Below are positions 28,422 through 37,706 of a DNA stretch of 64,000 bases, piece after piece (the first letter of the stretch is position 1; each line of letters begins with the position of its first letter). This DNA is from an uncultured Verrucomicrobiota bacterium (GTDB lineage: Bacteria > Verrucomicrobiota > Verrucomicrobiia > Opitutales > UBA9783), in the NCBI GenBank assembly GCA_902495005.1, contig CABUVL010000005.1, positions 1 through 64,000 on the forward strand. Direction: 5' to 3'. A program made the position numbers and the translations under genes. Under the pieces are notes generated by a model, which did no database searches, had not been told where the DNA came from, and saw nothing but the letters and a program-made list of their open reading frames with translations.

Positions 28422-28733
28422 GTTAACTTTGATTGCAGCGTTGCCTCAAAATTTGGTCCAATGATGCGTTCAAAAATGGGCCTTCGTGTGCCATGGTTGA
28501 CGTGTTGTCTCCGATGTCTTGAGGCATTTTATTTGATAAATGCTCCTATAAGGGTTGTTTTTATGTAAATTTATTTATTGACTTAATTTGTTTTTTATTG
28601 GATATAAAAGTACTAATTTTTTCAAATTTAAGAAAATGATGATCGTTTTTGCGATCTTTCGTTTGAATTAGTTTGTTAAAAATTTTGTCTATAATGTAAA
28701 CCTTGCATTAACACTCTCTAACTTGCATTTAAT
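28422..28733. other. AT-rich gap between proS and the HTH gene
   Basis: 312 bases. The octamers TGCCTCAA (near 28443) and TTGAGGCA (near 28519) could pair across about 70 bases after proS. From 28540 the sequence is very AT-rich. TTGACT at 28578-28583 with GATATA 17 bases later, and a TATAAT at 28690-28695, are promoter-like and could serve the HTH gene. No small gene is seen. Confidence 0.4.
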
Positions 28734-29039
28734 ATGATGGATGAACGAACAAGTTATGACTTTTTTGAGTCATTGTTGCCAGATTCTAAGCAGTGGTATA
28801 CGGCAAAGGAGGCGGCAGCTATCTTTGGCAAGAGCGATCAGTACATTCGAGATTGTTTTGATAATCAAAAAATTTTGGGACATACTTTTAACGGAAAAGC
28901 AAAGAGAGGTGAGGAGAAGCGAAAGTCTTATCAAATTTCGCGAAAGGGCTTGGTCCTGTTTTTGATGGAGAAGGCGAACTATGATGCTCAAGATTTTTTG
29001 ACGCGCGTTCGGAATGCTCAGCAAAAATTATCATTGTAA
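28734..29039 (+). CDS. Small helix-turn-helix DNA-binding protein
   Basis: 101 residues. WYTAKEAAAIFGKSDQYIRD (about 22-41) has the form of a MerR/excisionase-type helix-turn-helix, followed by a basic wing-like segment GKAKRGEEKRKSYQISRKGL and a C-terminal helix. The first 20 residues are acidic. It has no effector domain, so it may bind DNA as a small regulator. It is 36 bases upstream of sodB, which it might control or be co-transcribed with. The gene is preceded by an unusually AT-rich region. Function unknown. Confidence 0.65.
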   Translation: MMDERTSYDFFESLLPDSKQWYTAKEAAAIFGKSDQYIRDCFDNQKILGHTFNGKAKRGEEKRKSYQISRKGLVLFLMEKANYDAQDFLTRVRNAQQKLSL

Positions 29040-29075
29040 ACTTGATTTCACTCATCCGATCCGCAGGATAAAAAT

Positions 29076-29693
29076 ATGTCTTACTCATTACATCAATTGC
29101 AATACGCATACGATGCATTGGCCCCGTTCATTGATGAACAAACGGCCAAAGTCCATCACGATGGACACCACTGGAATTACATAAAAAAATTAAACCTTGT
29201 TTTAGAAAAAATACAGTATCCAAGGCAGTCGTTGGAACATGTTTTACATCATTTGGACGAGATTCCAGCTGACGTGCGCCAGCTTGTGAGAGATAATGCC
29301 GGTGGCTTTTTTAATCACAATTTATATTGGGCTGTGTTGTCGCCACGAAAGCAAACGATGTCGGATGATTTCAAACGCATTTTGTGCCAACGTTTTGGAA
29401 GCTTAGAGAACTTGATAAATTTATTTACTGAGGCGAGTATGAATTGGGTGGGAAGCGGTTGGACGTGGTTGTACGTGGACGAGCAAAAAAACTTGCAGGT
29501 GGGTGTTACCTTGAATCACGATAACCCCCTAATGGCACAATGTCACTTGCACGGTGTACCCCTGTTGACACTTGATTTGTGGGAACATGCGTATTATCTG
29601 AAATACAAGAATGATAAAAGGACTTATTTCGAGGCTTTTTGGGAGCGTGTTGCGTGGGAACATGTTGAAATGTTATTCAAACAAGCCAAGTGA
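29076..29693 (+). CDS. sodB: Superoxide dismutase, Fe/Mn type
   Basis: 205 residues. It converts superoxide to hydrogen peroxide and oxygen in the cytoplasm. The metal ligands are visible: H27 (KVHHDGHHWNY), the histidine in GGFFNHNLYW, and D and H of LDLWEHAYYLKYKN. GSGWTWLYVD is the family motif. Whether iron or manganese is used cannot be decided. The start has a Shine-Dalgarno (AGGA, 7 bases upstream), one of few in the window. It fits a cell facing a host oxidative burst, but free-living bacteria have it too. Confidence 0.94.
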   Translation: MSYSLHQLQYAYDALAPFIDEQTAKVHHDGHHWNYIKKLNLVLEKIQYPRQSLEHVLHHLDEIPADVRQLVRDNAGGFFNHNLYWAVLSPRKQTMSDDFKRILCQRFGSLENLINLFTEASMNWVGSGWTWLYVDEQKNLQVGVTLNHDNPLMAQCHLHGVPLLTLDLWEHAYYLKYKNDKRTYFEAFWERVAWEHVEMLFKQAK

Positions 29694-29704
29694 TTGCCTT
29701 TAAA

Positions 29705-30673
29705 CTACGTTTTGGGACGTAGGCGGGGATTGTTGTAATACAGAAGGAGGTCTGCTAGGAAATTGCCCAACATGAGCATGCAACTGCTGATGATTACAGA
29801 GCCCATGACGACGTATTGATCTTTTGCCATGAACGCTTCGAATAGGAGTTGTCCTAAGCCGGGGTAGTTGAATACATTTTCAACTAACAATGCACCCGAC
29901 AGTAAGTTGGCTAAAGCAAAACCAAAATGTGTAATCAGAGGGTTGAGGGTGTTGCGTAAGGCGTGTTGAAAGTACAAGCCAAACGCCGATACGCCCTTGG
30001 CCCTTGCAACTTTTAGATAAGGCGTATTTATATTGTCCAAAAAGCAATTGCGGGTAATGCGGAAAATATGGGCAAATATATTGAGGCTCAAGACAAAGGC
30101 GGGGAGGCAAAGATGTTGCAGGAGGTCTATGCATTTTTCGTGCGCCGGGAGAAAATCGTAAGCGATGGAACTGCGTCCTATCATGGGGAATAAGCTGCTG
30201 TGGGCGGCGAAGTAAATACCCAACAAGGCCAGGAAAAACTCTGGCAAGGAAATGAACAAGTAGGAAATAAAGCGCATGAAGTAGTCAAAGCAGCTGTACC
30301 TGTAAATCGCGGCGATGATGGCGCAGATAATGGCACTTGTCCAACCCAAGGCCAGGGCGCTTGTGGTTAACAATAGGGTGGAGGCAATGCGTTGTTTAAA
30401 CAATTGAACCACCGGCATGTGGTAAATCCAAGATTCGCCAAAGTTGAGAGAACATATGCACTTCACCCAATAAAAATATTGTATGTACCACGGCTTGTTG
30501 AGGCCGAATTGTTCTTTTAGCGCGTTGATGTAGGAGGGAGAAATGGAAGGGTTGGCCTCCAATTGGCTGACAAAATCACCTGGACTGCAGTGCATGAGGA
30601 TAAAAGTAAAAAATGTAATGACGGCCAACAATCCTGTTGAGATCAGTAATCTGTAACAAATGTAATGTTTCAT
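29705..30673 (-). CDS. Peptide ABC transporter permease, DppB/AppB-like
   Basis: About 322 residues from the ATG at 30673, which overlaps the stop of the upstream binding-protein gene (ATGA). The longer frame to 30790 would lie inside that gene. The protein has six membrane segments, the N-terminal CSPGDFVSQLEANPS-type sequence and LNKPWYIQYFYWV of this family, and the EAA-loop equivalent YLKVARAKGVSAFGLYFQHALRNTLNPLITHFG. It forms half of the membrane channel. The second permease and the two ATPases that should follow are not here; sodB follows on the other strand. Confidence 0.88.
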   Translation of the reverse strand: MKHYICYRLLISTGLLAVITFFTFILMHCSPGDFVSQLEANPSISPSYINALKEQFGLNKPWYIQYFYWVKCICSLNFGESWIYHMPVVQLFKQRIASTLLLTTSALALGWTSAIICAIIAAIYRYSCFDYFMRFISYLFISLPEFFLALLGIYFAAHSSLFPMIGRSSIAYDFLPAHEKCIDLLQHLCLPAFVLSLNIFAHIFRITRNCFLDNINTPYLKVARAKGVSAFGLYFQHALRNTLNPLITHFGFALANLLSGALLVENVFNYPGLGQLLFEAFMAKDQYVVMGSVIISSCMLMLGNFLADLLLYYNNPRLRPKT

Positions 30674-32472
30674 GGTTGGCACCAGATCTCTTCTATGTTC
30701 CAAAGGATGTTCCCTCTGGGCGGAATTCGTAGGTTCTTCCACTTGTTTTTTATGCCCGTAAAATGATTGGCTGAATAGAGAGGGAGCCAAGGGACCTGCT
30801 TATTCATGATTTCTTGGATACGCATCCAGTAGGATTTGCGTATGCTTTGATCCAAGCACTGGGCCTGAAGATTGAGCAGCTGGTCAATCTCGTTTTCCCA
30901 GGGGGTTTGTGGATGCGATTGCTTGGGCCACCAATAGTGGAAATTGCCACAACTCCTGAGCGCTTCCATCAAATCATTGGGATCATTTTGACCGAATCGG
31001 AAGCCTACAATCGCACTGTCATACGAGTAACTGTGATTAATAATTTCTAGCAGTGCTTTAAAATCTAGGGTAATGACGTTAATTTCGATGCCCAATTCGG
31101 CCAAGTTGCTTTTGAGGGTTGAAATAAGCGTGTCGGTGCCGGAGGTGGACCACAAGGTGTTGAAGCGAACGGGTCGTTGCTCCGCATCGATGAGTTGTCC
31201 GTTGGCATTCCATGAGAATCCCGCTTGCCGAAGTAATTGTCTCGCCTTATCTGGCTTGTATTCGTAATGTTCCAGATGATCGTTGTACCAAAGTGAGTCG
31301 AGTCGATGAATGAAGCTGTGCCAGACTTCTCCTTCGCCCAGGTAGCTCGCTTCAACCATGCCTTGCCGGTTTAATCCGTACAAGATGGCTTGCCTAAATT
31401 GGGTGTTTTGGAACCACTTCAATTTGTGGGGTTCAACGAACGCTTGACCGCTTTTACTTTTACCGGGATTTAAATTGAACCAAAAGAACTTAAATGTAAT
31501 GTCTGGACCGCGATCGTAAACCGTATAATCGTGCTTGTGCGACATTTTTTTTATCCATTGCAGATCGCTGGGGCCGATGGGGGCCGCGTCGGTTTGTCCT
31601 GAGCCAAATAAAATGGTTCTTACAGTCGAATTGGAAACGAACTGAGTAATGTACGCATCGATATAGGGCAAACGTTGACCGAGTCGGTCGACCTTCCAAT
31701 AATACGGGTTGGGCGTTAAAATGAGTCGTTCGCCTGGATGAAAATGATGAATACAAAATGGGCCCATGCCGACAATTTCCTGCGGTGTATTTATGGCAGT
31801 TTTCAAATTCCATTGGTTAAGAATGGTCCCTTGGGAGACATAGGGGTACAGTTTGTGTTTGGGTAGAATGAATACGTTGGACAAATCCTCCAGAAAAGCT
31901 GCCCAAACAATGGGTGTTTCAAATTCAATGGTCGTATCGTTAATTTTTCTATAAAGGAGCCTTCGGTTTTGATAAATAAATTTGTTGACGGCCGTATTGG
32001 GAAATCGCCAATGCTTTTCCCCTTGATCGTCTGTATATTCTGAAAACAATACGTCGAAGGTAAATAATACATCATCGATGGAAAATAGGTGTCCGTCACT
32101 CCATTGTAAATTTTGTCGCAAGTGAAATTGGTAAATTCGGTTGTCATGAATGGTGTAGCTCTTGCACAAGCCTGGAACTAATTTTTGTTGTTCGTAATTG
32201 TACTCCAGAAGACTCGCAAAGAGTAATTTTTGCGCGTTATTCGATGGGCCGTCTACTTTAACCAACGGATTAAATGTTTTAGGTTCTTGTTCCAAGGAGG
32301 TGACGAGAATGCCCCCGTATTGACCGGGTGCTTGTTGCATCCTGTAATAATCTTGAGGGATATCTTTTAAGGGGGCGTGGGATCGTGTAATAGCTTGTGT
32401 CCCGTGCGTACAAGAAAATTGGAAAAGCGTGGCAAGGGCACAGGCTAAGAAAAATCCTACAAGCAACTTCAC
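30670..32472 (-). CDS. Peptide ABC transporter substrate-binding lipoprotein, family 5
   Basis: About 600 residues. From the GTG at 32472 the N-terminus is a classical lipoprotein signal ending LATLFQFSC (TTG at 32490 is also in frame). Family 5 proteins (OppA/DppA/YejA) capture peptides and deliver them to the permease. Family features are SLEQEPKTFNPL, WSDGHLFSIDDVLFTFD and AILYGLNRQGMVEASYLGEG. The region GQNDPNDLMEALRSCG, with tryptophans after it, resembles the YejA-like branch. Coupled to the permease by a 4-base overlap. Confidence 0.9.
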   Translation of the reverse strand: MKLLVGFFLACALATLFQFSCTHGTQAITRSHAPLKDIPQDYYRMQQAPGQYGGILVTSLEQEPKTFNPLVKVDGPSNNAQKLLFASLLEYNYEQQKLVPGLCKSYTIHDNRIYQFHLRQNLQWSDGHLFSIDDVLFTFDVLFSEYTDDQGEKHWRFPNTAVNKFIYQNRRLLYRKINDTTIEFETPIVWAAFLEDLSNVFILPKHKLYPYVSQGTILNQWNLKTAINTPQEIVGMGPFCIHHFHPGERLILTPNPYYWKVDRLGQRLPYIDAYITQFVSNSTVRTILFGSGQTDAAPIGPSDLQWIKKMSHKHDYTVYDRGPDITFKFFWFNLNPGKSKSGQAFVEPHKLKWFQNTQFRQAILYGLNRQGMVEASYLGEGEVWHSFIHRLDSLWYNDHLEHYEYKPDKARQLLRQAGFSWNANGQLIDAEQRPVRFNTLWSTSGTDTLISTLKSNLAELGIEINVITLDFKALLEIINHSYSYDSAIVGFRFGQNDPNDLMEALRSCGNFHYWWPKQSHPQTPWENEIDQLLNLQAQCLDQSIRKSYWMRIQEIMNKQVPWLPLYSANHFTGIKNKWKNLRIPPRGNILWNIEEIWCQP

Positions 32473-32593
32473 GCTTTTTAGAAAAAACAAAGTTTCTTGA
32501 TGGGCAAGCTTTTTATTCGAGTAAAAGCGGCGTGTGAAATTTTATGATTGACCAGCCATACCCGGCTTGCTAAAACCTACTTTTTAATTGTTT

Positions 32594-33844
32594 ATGAGTC
32601 GGCTTATGAAAAAAGGTGGAACACATGCGTATTTTATTTGGGGTGTTGGCTCACTCTTCTATTTGTATGAATACTTTGTCCGTGTTGTGCCGAGTGTTAT
32701 GGAGAATGAATTGGAGGGCTTCTTCGGCGCTACGGCATCTCAAGTGGCCACGGCGGTCGGTATGTATTTGATGGCGTACTCGCCGATGCAATTGATTGTG
32801 GGTGTCTTATTTGACATTTTCGGTACGCGTAAGTTGTTGGTCCCCGCAAGCTTAATCTTAAGCTTGAGCTGCTTGTTGCCATTAATTCCCAGTGATCACT
32901 TATTCTTTTTTGGCCTGGGCCGTTTTTTGATGGGTTTTGCCTCCGCATTTGGATTTGTGGGCGTGATGTACTTGTGCACTGTTTGGTTCCCGGAAAAACG
33001 CCTTGCCTTGTTGTCGGGATTAACGACGGCGCTTGGAATGATCGGAGCCATCTTGGCCCAAATATGCTTGTCCTCACTTTATGTGCTCTTGGGTTGGCAC
33101 GGTACGTGGTTGTTCGTTGTGGTGTTCGGTCTGATTGTAACCTGCCTATTGATGTTTTTTATCCCCAAGCATCCCGATTGGTTGCCTAAGCCCAAAAGTC
33201 AACATCTCTGGATGACGTGTAAAACAACCTTAGTCCAAGTGTTTAAAAGTAGGCAAACGTGGCTCATCGGTTTGTTGGCCAGTGCGTTGTTCATGCCTTT
33301 AGCGGTATTCGCAGATTTTTGGGCGATTCCTTACTTCGTTAATGTTTCTAACTTTACCCGTGGTGAGGCGGTCCAATTGACGGCTTTCCTGTACTTGGGT
33401 TGGACCATTGGCGCCCCCATTGTCGGCAATTTATCCGATCGGTTTAAAACTCGAAAGTTGACGTTGTTGACAAGTGGACTCTTAAGCAGTCTTGTTTTCT
33501 TGTGGATTTTATTATTACCGGAAGCGCGCTTTTCAAGCATTGCCTGTTCGTTGTTTTTGTTGGGCTTATGTTCTGGGGGACAAGTGGTTGGTTTTATCGC
33601 TTGTGTTGAATTTAATTCGCGCCAGGCCAGTGGAAGCGCAATCGCAGTTATTAACATGATTATCATGTGGTTGTGTGGCATTGTGCAAACTCTGGTCGGT
33701 TACTTGATCGATTTGTTTAAGTTGTATTGCGACGTACAAAAAACTTACCAGGTGGCTTTATTGAGTGTCGTTGGCTTTTTAATGTTGGGGACGGTATTGT
33801 ACTACTATTGGGGCCGCGAGCCGAAACATGAGGATGAGGCTTAA
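32594..33844 (+). CDS. MFS transporter, Pht-like nutrient permease
   Basis: About 416 residues from the ATG at 32594; a TTG at 32588 is an alternative. Twelve membrane segments. The N-terminal YEYFVRVVPSVMENELEGFF is typical of an MFS branch common in Legionella and Coxiella, where some members (Pht) import amino acids or nucleosides. The loop motif GVLFDIFGTRKLLVPASL matches the MFS signature, as does GNLSDRFKTRKLTLL in the second half. The substrate is not determinable. It is divergent from the peptide ABC genes. Confidence 0.85.
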   Translation: MSRLMKKGGTHAYFIWGVGSLFYLYEYFVRVVPSVMENELEGFFGATASQVATAVGMYLMAYSPMQLIVGVLFDIFGTRKLLVPASLILSLSCLLPLIPSDHLFFFGLGRFLMGFASAFGFVGVMYLCTVWFPEKRLALLSGLTTALGMIGAILAQICLSSLYVLLGWHGTWLFVVVFGLIVTCLLMFFIPKHPDWLPKPKSQHLWMTCKTTLVQVFKSRQTWLIGLLASALFMPLAVFADFWAIPYFVNVSNFTRGEAVQLTAFLYLGWTIGAPIVGNLSDRFKTRKLTLLTSGLLSSLVFLWILLLPEARFSSIACSLFLLGLCSGGQVVGFIACVEFNSRQASGSAIAVINMIIMWLCGIVQTLVGYLIDLFKLYCDVQKTYQVALLSVVGFLMLGTVLYYYWGREPKHEDEA

Positions 33845-34274
33845 GCGGGGCAGTGACGGGTCTCTGTAACTCAGTCGGATGATCGCTGTGGAGGCGTGAG
33901 GGCTGGGGCTAGAAGGATCTTTCGTGTGGAAGGTTTTTCTCAGTCCTCAAAATAGCACCTTCGGCGGATCAATTGACCACAGCGTTTCAAATGGATGCTT
34001 ACGCATTTTAACCGATCGTTGTTTTAACTAATTTGCTAATTGTCGGCCCATCTGATGCGCGACAAGGCAACGTGGGTTGGCAAAAATTTATAGATCCATG
34101 GCTCGTTGTTTCCCAGCTTTGAGATCGTAACTAAGGAGCAGCTGTCAGTTTCAAGTGCTGGCAAGTGTTTTTGTGTGCGACACGTAGCCCAACGAGGGGA
34201 ATTAAACGAGCATCCGTATTTAATTAGCCTAGATGCGCCAATCTCTTTGCAGTCTTTTTGAAAACGCCTGACCC
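33845..34274. other. Gene-free stretch between an MFS gene and accD
   Basis: 430 bases where both flanking genes end. No ORF of note. I checked for SRP RNA, RNase P RNA and 6S-like motifs and did not recognise any. It could hold an unrecognised RNA or a decayed gene. Confidence 0.35.
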
Positions 34275-35117
34275 TTATACTCGTTGAAAGGCGTGTATAA
34301 AGTAGGAAATGCGCGATTTTAATTGGTTCCGAGGTACAATTTGGTCGATGAGGCCGTGTTCAAGTAAAAATTCTGCCGTTTGAAATCCCTTGGGCAATTC
34401 TTGTTGCGTGGTATCCTTAATGACGCGCGGGCCCGCAAAACCAATGAGAGCGCCGGGTTCCGCGATAATTAAGTCACCCAATGAAGCGAAGCTGGCCATG
34501 ACGCCGGCCATGGTGGGATTGGTCAATACGGAAATGAAGGCGAGATGCTTTTGCGCCAATCTTGCCAAGGCTGCGCTTGTCTTTGCCATCTGCATGAGGC
34601 TCAAAATGCCTTCGTACATGCGTGCGCCTCCGGAAGCGGATACGATGATGACGGGACATTTTTTTTCAATGCCTCGTTCGATGCAGCGCGTAATTTTTTC
34701 TCCAACGACAGAACCCATGCTGGCGCCCAAGAAGCGGAAGTCCATAACGGCGATGGAAACCCATTGGCCATCCATTTTGCCCATGCCCGTGATGACGGCA
34801 TCCACGAGCCCCGTCTTTTTCTGATAAGTTTCCAGCTTGTGTGGGTAAGATTCCAGGCCTGTGAAATTCAATGGATCTGTGGAAGTGAGCTGTGTGTCGT
34901 AGGCTTCAAACGTATTATCGTCGATCAGCAGGCGAATACGTTCGGGGGCAGATAGTGGGAAATGATACCCGCTTTTGGGAACGACCATCCAGTTTTCCTT
35001 CAAAGTCTTGTTGTACACGATTTCACCCGAGATGGGGCACTTTGTCCAAACATCTTTAGGGATGTCATTTTTTCGAACTGTTACAGTAGAATATTTTGGT
35101 TTACTAAACAAAGACAT
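34275..35117 (-). CDS. accD: Acetyl-CoA carboxylase carboxyltransferase subunit beta
   Basis: 280 residues. With AccA it transfers the carboxyl group from biotin to acetyl-CoA, the first step of fatty acid synthesis. The crotonase-like core is intact (ASGGARMYEGILSLMQMAKTSAA, then VLTNPTMAGVMASFASLGD, then GALIGFAGPRVI). The usual N-terminal zinc ribbon is degraded: of four cysteines only C27 remains, the others being S30, V46 and S49 in the CPISG and VVPKSG segments. A Shine-Dalgarno (AAGGA) precedes the ATG. accA is not adjacent. Confidence 0.94.
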   Translation of the reverse strand: MSLFSKPKYSTVTVRKNDIPKDVWTKCPISGEIVYNKTLKENWMVVPKSGYHFPLSAPERIRLLIDDNTFEAYDTQLTSTDPLNFTGLESYPHKLETYQKKTGLVDAVITGMGKMDGQWVSIAVMDFRFLGASMGSVVGEKITRCIERGIEKKCPVIIVSASGGARMYEGILSLMQMAKTSAALARLAQKHLAFISVLTNPTMAGVMASFASLGDLIIAEPGALIGFAGPRVIKDTTQQELPKGFQTAEFLLEHGLIDQIVPRNQLKSRISYFIHAFQRV

Positions 35118-35134
35118 TGCATTCCTTTTTTATA

Positions 35135-35851
35135 TTACCCGTGTGCTAACGTAAAAATACTTATCTTACGAGCTCCTTGCTGCCACAGAGCTTCTGCACA
35201 GGCGTTGAGCGTTGCACCTGTCGTAAGAACATCGTCTACCAATACGTACTGTTCCGCCGCATTTAAACGTTTTTTCGTAAAGAACACGCCTTTTACATTC
35301 ACCTTTCTCGCTTCTCGAGTCAAGCTTGTTTGTGAGCGCGTGTAATGTTTTCTGTGTAAAATTTGATGAACCTGGCCGTGGCAATGCCGGGCAAGCGTGT
35401 TGGCAATCCACGTGCTTTGATTAAAGCCGCGTTGCCAATAACGGAGGTAATGCAGGGGCACTGGAACAAAGGTGCTTTGGTTGAATGTCTGCAGTTGTGT
35501 TTTACATTGTTGGAAAATGAGGTCTAGATTGTGTTGGAGGTACCGGCCGTTATTGTACTTGAGACAGTGGATGAATTTTCTAACGACCTCATTGTAAGGG
35601 AACAGGGAAAGCCCAAAATGAAATTTTGGAGATAAGTCCAGGCAATCTTTACAGGTCAGTAGATCGTGAGATTGTGGAAGCATCGGTCGGCCGCAGTATT
35701 GACAGCATGCGGGGTGGTCTAATACAACAAAATGTTTTAAGCAGTTTGCACAGAAGAAGCCCTTCGTCCCTTTAGGAATTTTTTGATGGCAATACACGCA
35801 GAAGCGTGGGAATAGTGTATCCGATATGAGCCCTAATACTTTTTTTAGCAT
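35135..35851 (-). CDS. ComF family protein
   Basis: 238 residues. The N-terminus has paired zinc-binding motifs (CVYCHQKI, FCANCLKH, CQYCGRPM, CKDCLDL) and the C-terminal half is a phosphoribosyltransferase fold with the PRPP motif YVLVDDVLTTGATLNAC. ComF proteins take part in DNA uptake in naturally competent bacteria, but the family is widespread and its biochemical role is unclear. It lies 4 bases downstream of rseP and 17 bases upstream of accD, all on the minus strand, so rseP-comF-accD form a probable operon. Confidence 0.9.
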   Translation of the reverse strand: MLKKVLGLISDTLFPRFCVYCHQKIPKGTKGFFCANCLKHFVVLDHPACCQYCGRPMLPQSHDLLTCKDCLDLSPKFHFGLSLFPYNEVVRKFIHCLKYNNGRYLQHNLDLIFQQCKTQLQTFNQSTFVPVPLHYLRYWQRGFNQSTWIANTLARHCHGQVHQILHRKHYTRSQTSLTREARKVNVKGVFFTKKRLNAAEQYVLVDDVLTTGATLNACAEALWQQGARKISIFTLAHG

Positions 35852-35854
35852 GTG

Positions 35855-37576
35855 CTAACGCAAATGTAATTGCAGAGGGATCGCGAGTTTTTCAATGCGT
35901 TTGTTTTCCGCTTCCATTTGCACATCCCCTTGCCAACGTCGTAAGTCAATTGCCGTTACGTAAAACATGAGTCCCAAGAATAAGATGACGAAAATCATCT
36001 GTACGGAGTTAAGTAATGTGGCGGGTAATGGTCGACGCATCAATTTCTCGATGCATGCGAATAAGATGTGACCTCCATCTAAGACGGGAATGGGCAGTAG
36101 GTTTAAAATGGCGAGATTGACGTTCAATAGGACGATGAACCACAATAAACGGCGAAAATCATCAATGGAAAACCTGTGTAGGAGTCGCATGATACCGGGG
36201 GCGCCCATTAAATGCTGAACCTTAATGTCCGAGTTTTTATTCAGGAGCCTCGATAGGGTTTCAACGGTAGATTGAAAGGATTGTGCCATGTGTTGCCAGG
36301 GGGCCAGGTGAGTGAGCACCATCTTTTGTTGAAAGAAGATTCCCAGACGGTAGGTGTATTGCATGGGGTGAAGTTCCATTCCATCCACTGTGGGCAAAGA
36401 GATAAGCCGTGATTGGCGGTCCTGTTCGACTTCGAACATGAGGTTTTTGTCGCGGAAGGAATCCAATGTGGCGTACAAATCTTGTAAGTTATGAACGCTA
36501 ACGCCGTTGCACGATTTGATGATCGCATCTTCCGCAAACGGTCCGAAAGAACTGCCGTGCGCCAAGAGAATTTTGACGCTTTTGGACGTTTCGTCAAAAT
36601 AGAATTCCAAGCTGTCTTTCTTCAGTGTAATTTGCAGCCATTCTTTTTGTTGTGGGACTCTTGAAGGCTCACAGCTTAATTGAAGTAGATTGTTGCCGCG
36701 TTGAATGCTGAGAGTGACGAGACTGGGCTCTTTATCGTTTAGGTAACTGCGTAAGCCCAAAAATGAATGGAGCGCTTGCCCGTCGATGGCCTTAAGGATG
36801 TCACCGGCCTGCAAGCCAATTTTTTCGGCAGATGATCCCACTTCGACCTGTTGCACCACCAGTGATTGTTGTGGGGCCATGATGCCACTAAAACGAATGA
36901 AATCTTTAGTTAGTGGGTTCGTTTGAATTTTGAGCGGGTGTAGAATTGCGGTGTGAATTTGCTGATTTCTTTCGAACGTAACTTTTGCTTGCGCCCGTCC
37001 TTGTTCATCACGATGTGTGCCAAGGATGATGTATTTTTCTATGTCCGAAAAGTTGTTAATTTTTTGATCGTCAATGCTAATAATCTTGTCGCCAATTTGC
37101 AAGCCTGCCTGAAGGGCGGGGCTGGGTAAAGTTTGTCCATTTTCCGTCCATTGGGGGATGATGTAACCAATTTCGTTGCTTTTATCTTGTTCGGGGACAG
37201 ATAAGCCTACCATCCAAAGAATGGTGGCGATAATGAAAGCGAATAAGAGGTTGAACATGGCCCCCATGATGGCCACGAGAAATTTATCCGTAAAGCTGAG
37301 CCTTTGAGTCGGAGTCGTTTGGGTTCCTTCCAGGATGGGCGTTTCTCCCATTTGTGGCAATGCAACGTAGCCCCCCAGAGGAAACAGCGAGATGCAATAT
37401 TCTGTTTCACCGCGTTTCCAGGAAAAGAGCTTGGGCCCGAAGCCGATTGAAAATTTTGGCACGTACAGTTTGCGTTTTTTTGCGATAAGGAAGTGGCCGA
37501 GCTCGTGGACGAAAATAGATCCGCCAAAAAATGCGAGCATCCAAAATATGGCCCATAGGTTTAAGAATATTGACAT
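35855..37576 (-). CDS. rseP: Site-2 intramembrane metalloprotease RseP
   Basis: 573 residues, longer than the usual 450. RseP cuts membrane-embedded proteins such as anti-sigma factors. The zinc motif HELGH is at 24-28 and the second motif NLLPIPVLDGGHILF is near 475. Between them are three PDZ-like segments (around LQIGDKIISIDDQ, LQAGDILKAIDGQ and FAEDAIIKSCNGV), one more than E. coli RseP, which accounts for the length. The sequence FVHELGHFLIAKKRKLYVPKFSIGFGP is diagnostic only up to the catalytic site and following loop. A weak Shine-Dalgarno (AAGGT) precedes the ATG. Confidence 0.92.
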   Translation of the reverse strand: MSIFLNLWAIFWMLAFFGGSIFVHELGHFLIAKKRKLYVPKFSIGFGPKLFSWKRGETEYCISLFPLGGYVALPQMGETPILEGTQTTPTQRLSFTDKFLVAIMGAMFNLLFAFIIATILWMVGLSVPEQDKSNEIGYIIPQWTENGQTLPSPALQAGLQIGDKIISIDDQKINNFSDIEKYIILGTHRDEQGRAQAKVTFERNQQIHTAILHPLKIQTNPLTKDFIRFSGIMAPQQSLVVQQVEVGSSAEKIGLQAGDILKAIDGQALHSFLGLRSYLNDKEPSLVTLSIQRGNNLLQLSCEPSRVPQQKEWLQITLKKDSLEFYFDETSKSVKILLAHGSSFGPFAEDAIIKSCNGVSVHNLQDLYATLDSFRDKNLMFEVEQDRQSRLISLPTVDGMELHPMQYTYRLGIFFQQKMVLTHLAPWQHMAQSFQSTVETLSRLLNKNSDIKVQHLMGAPGIMRLLHRFSIDDFRRLLWFIVLLNVNLAILNLLPIPVLDGGHILFACIEKLMRRPLPATLLNSVQMIFVILFLGLMFYVTAIDLRRWQGDVQMEAENKRIEKLAIPLQLHLR

Positions 37577-37706
37577 AGCTTACCTTGCAATGGAAGCACG
37601 AATAAAAGATTTTGCAATTAAATTATTAGCATGAATGTATAAAAATACTTGCAAATAAACGTTGAGTGTTTTTAGTGAGTTTAGTTTCATAATTGTACGA
37701 AGACTT

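Noticed and set aside
33845..34274. SRP RNA or RNase P RNA in the gap before accD
   Set aside because: None of their conserved core motifs could be found on either strand.
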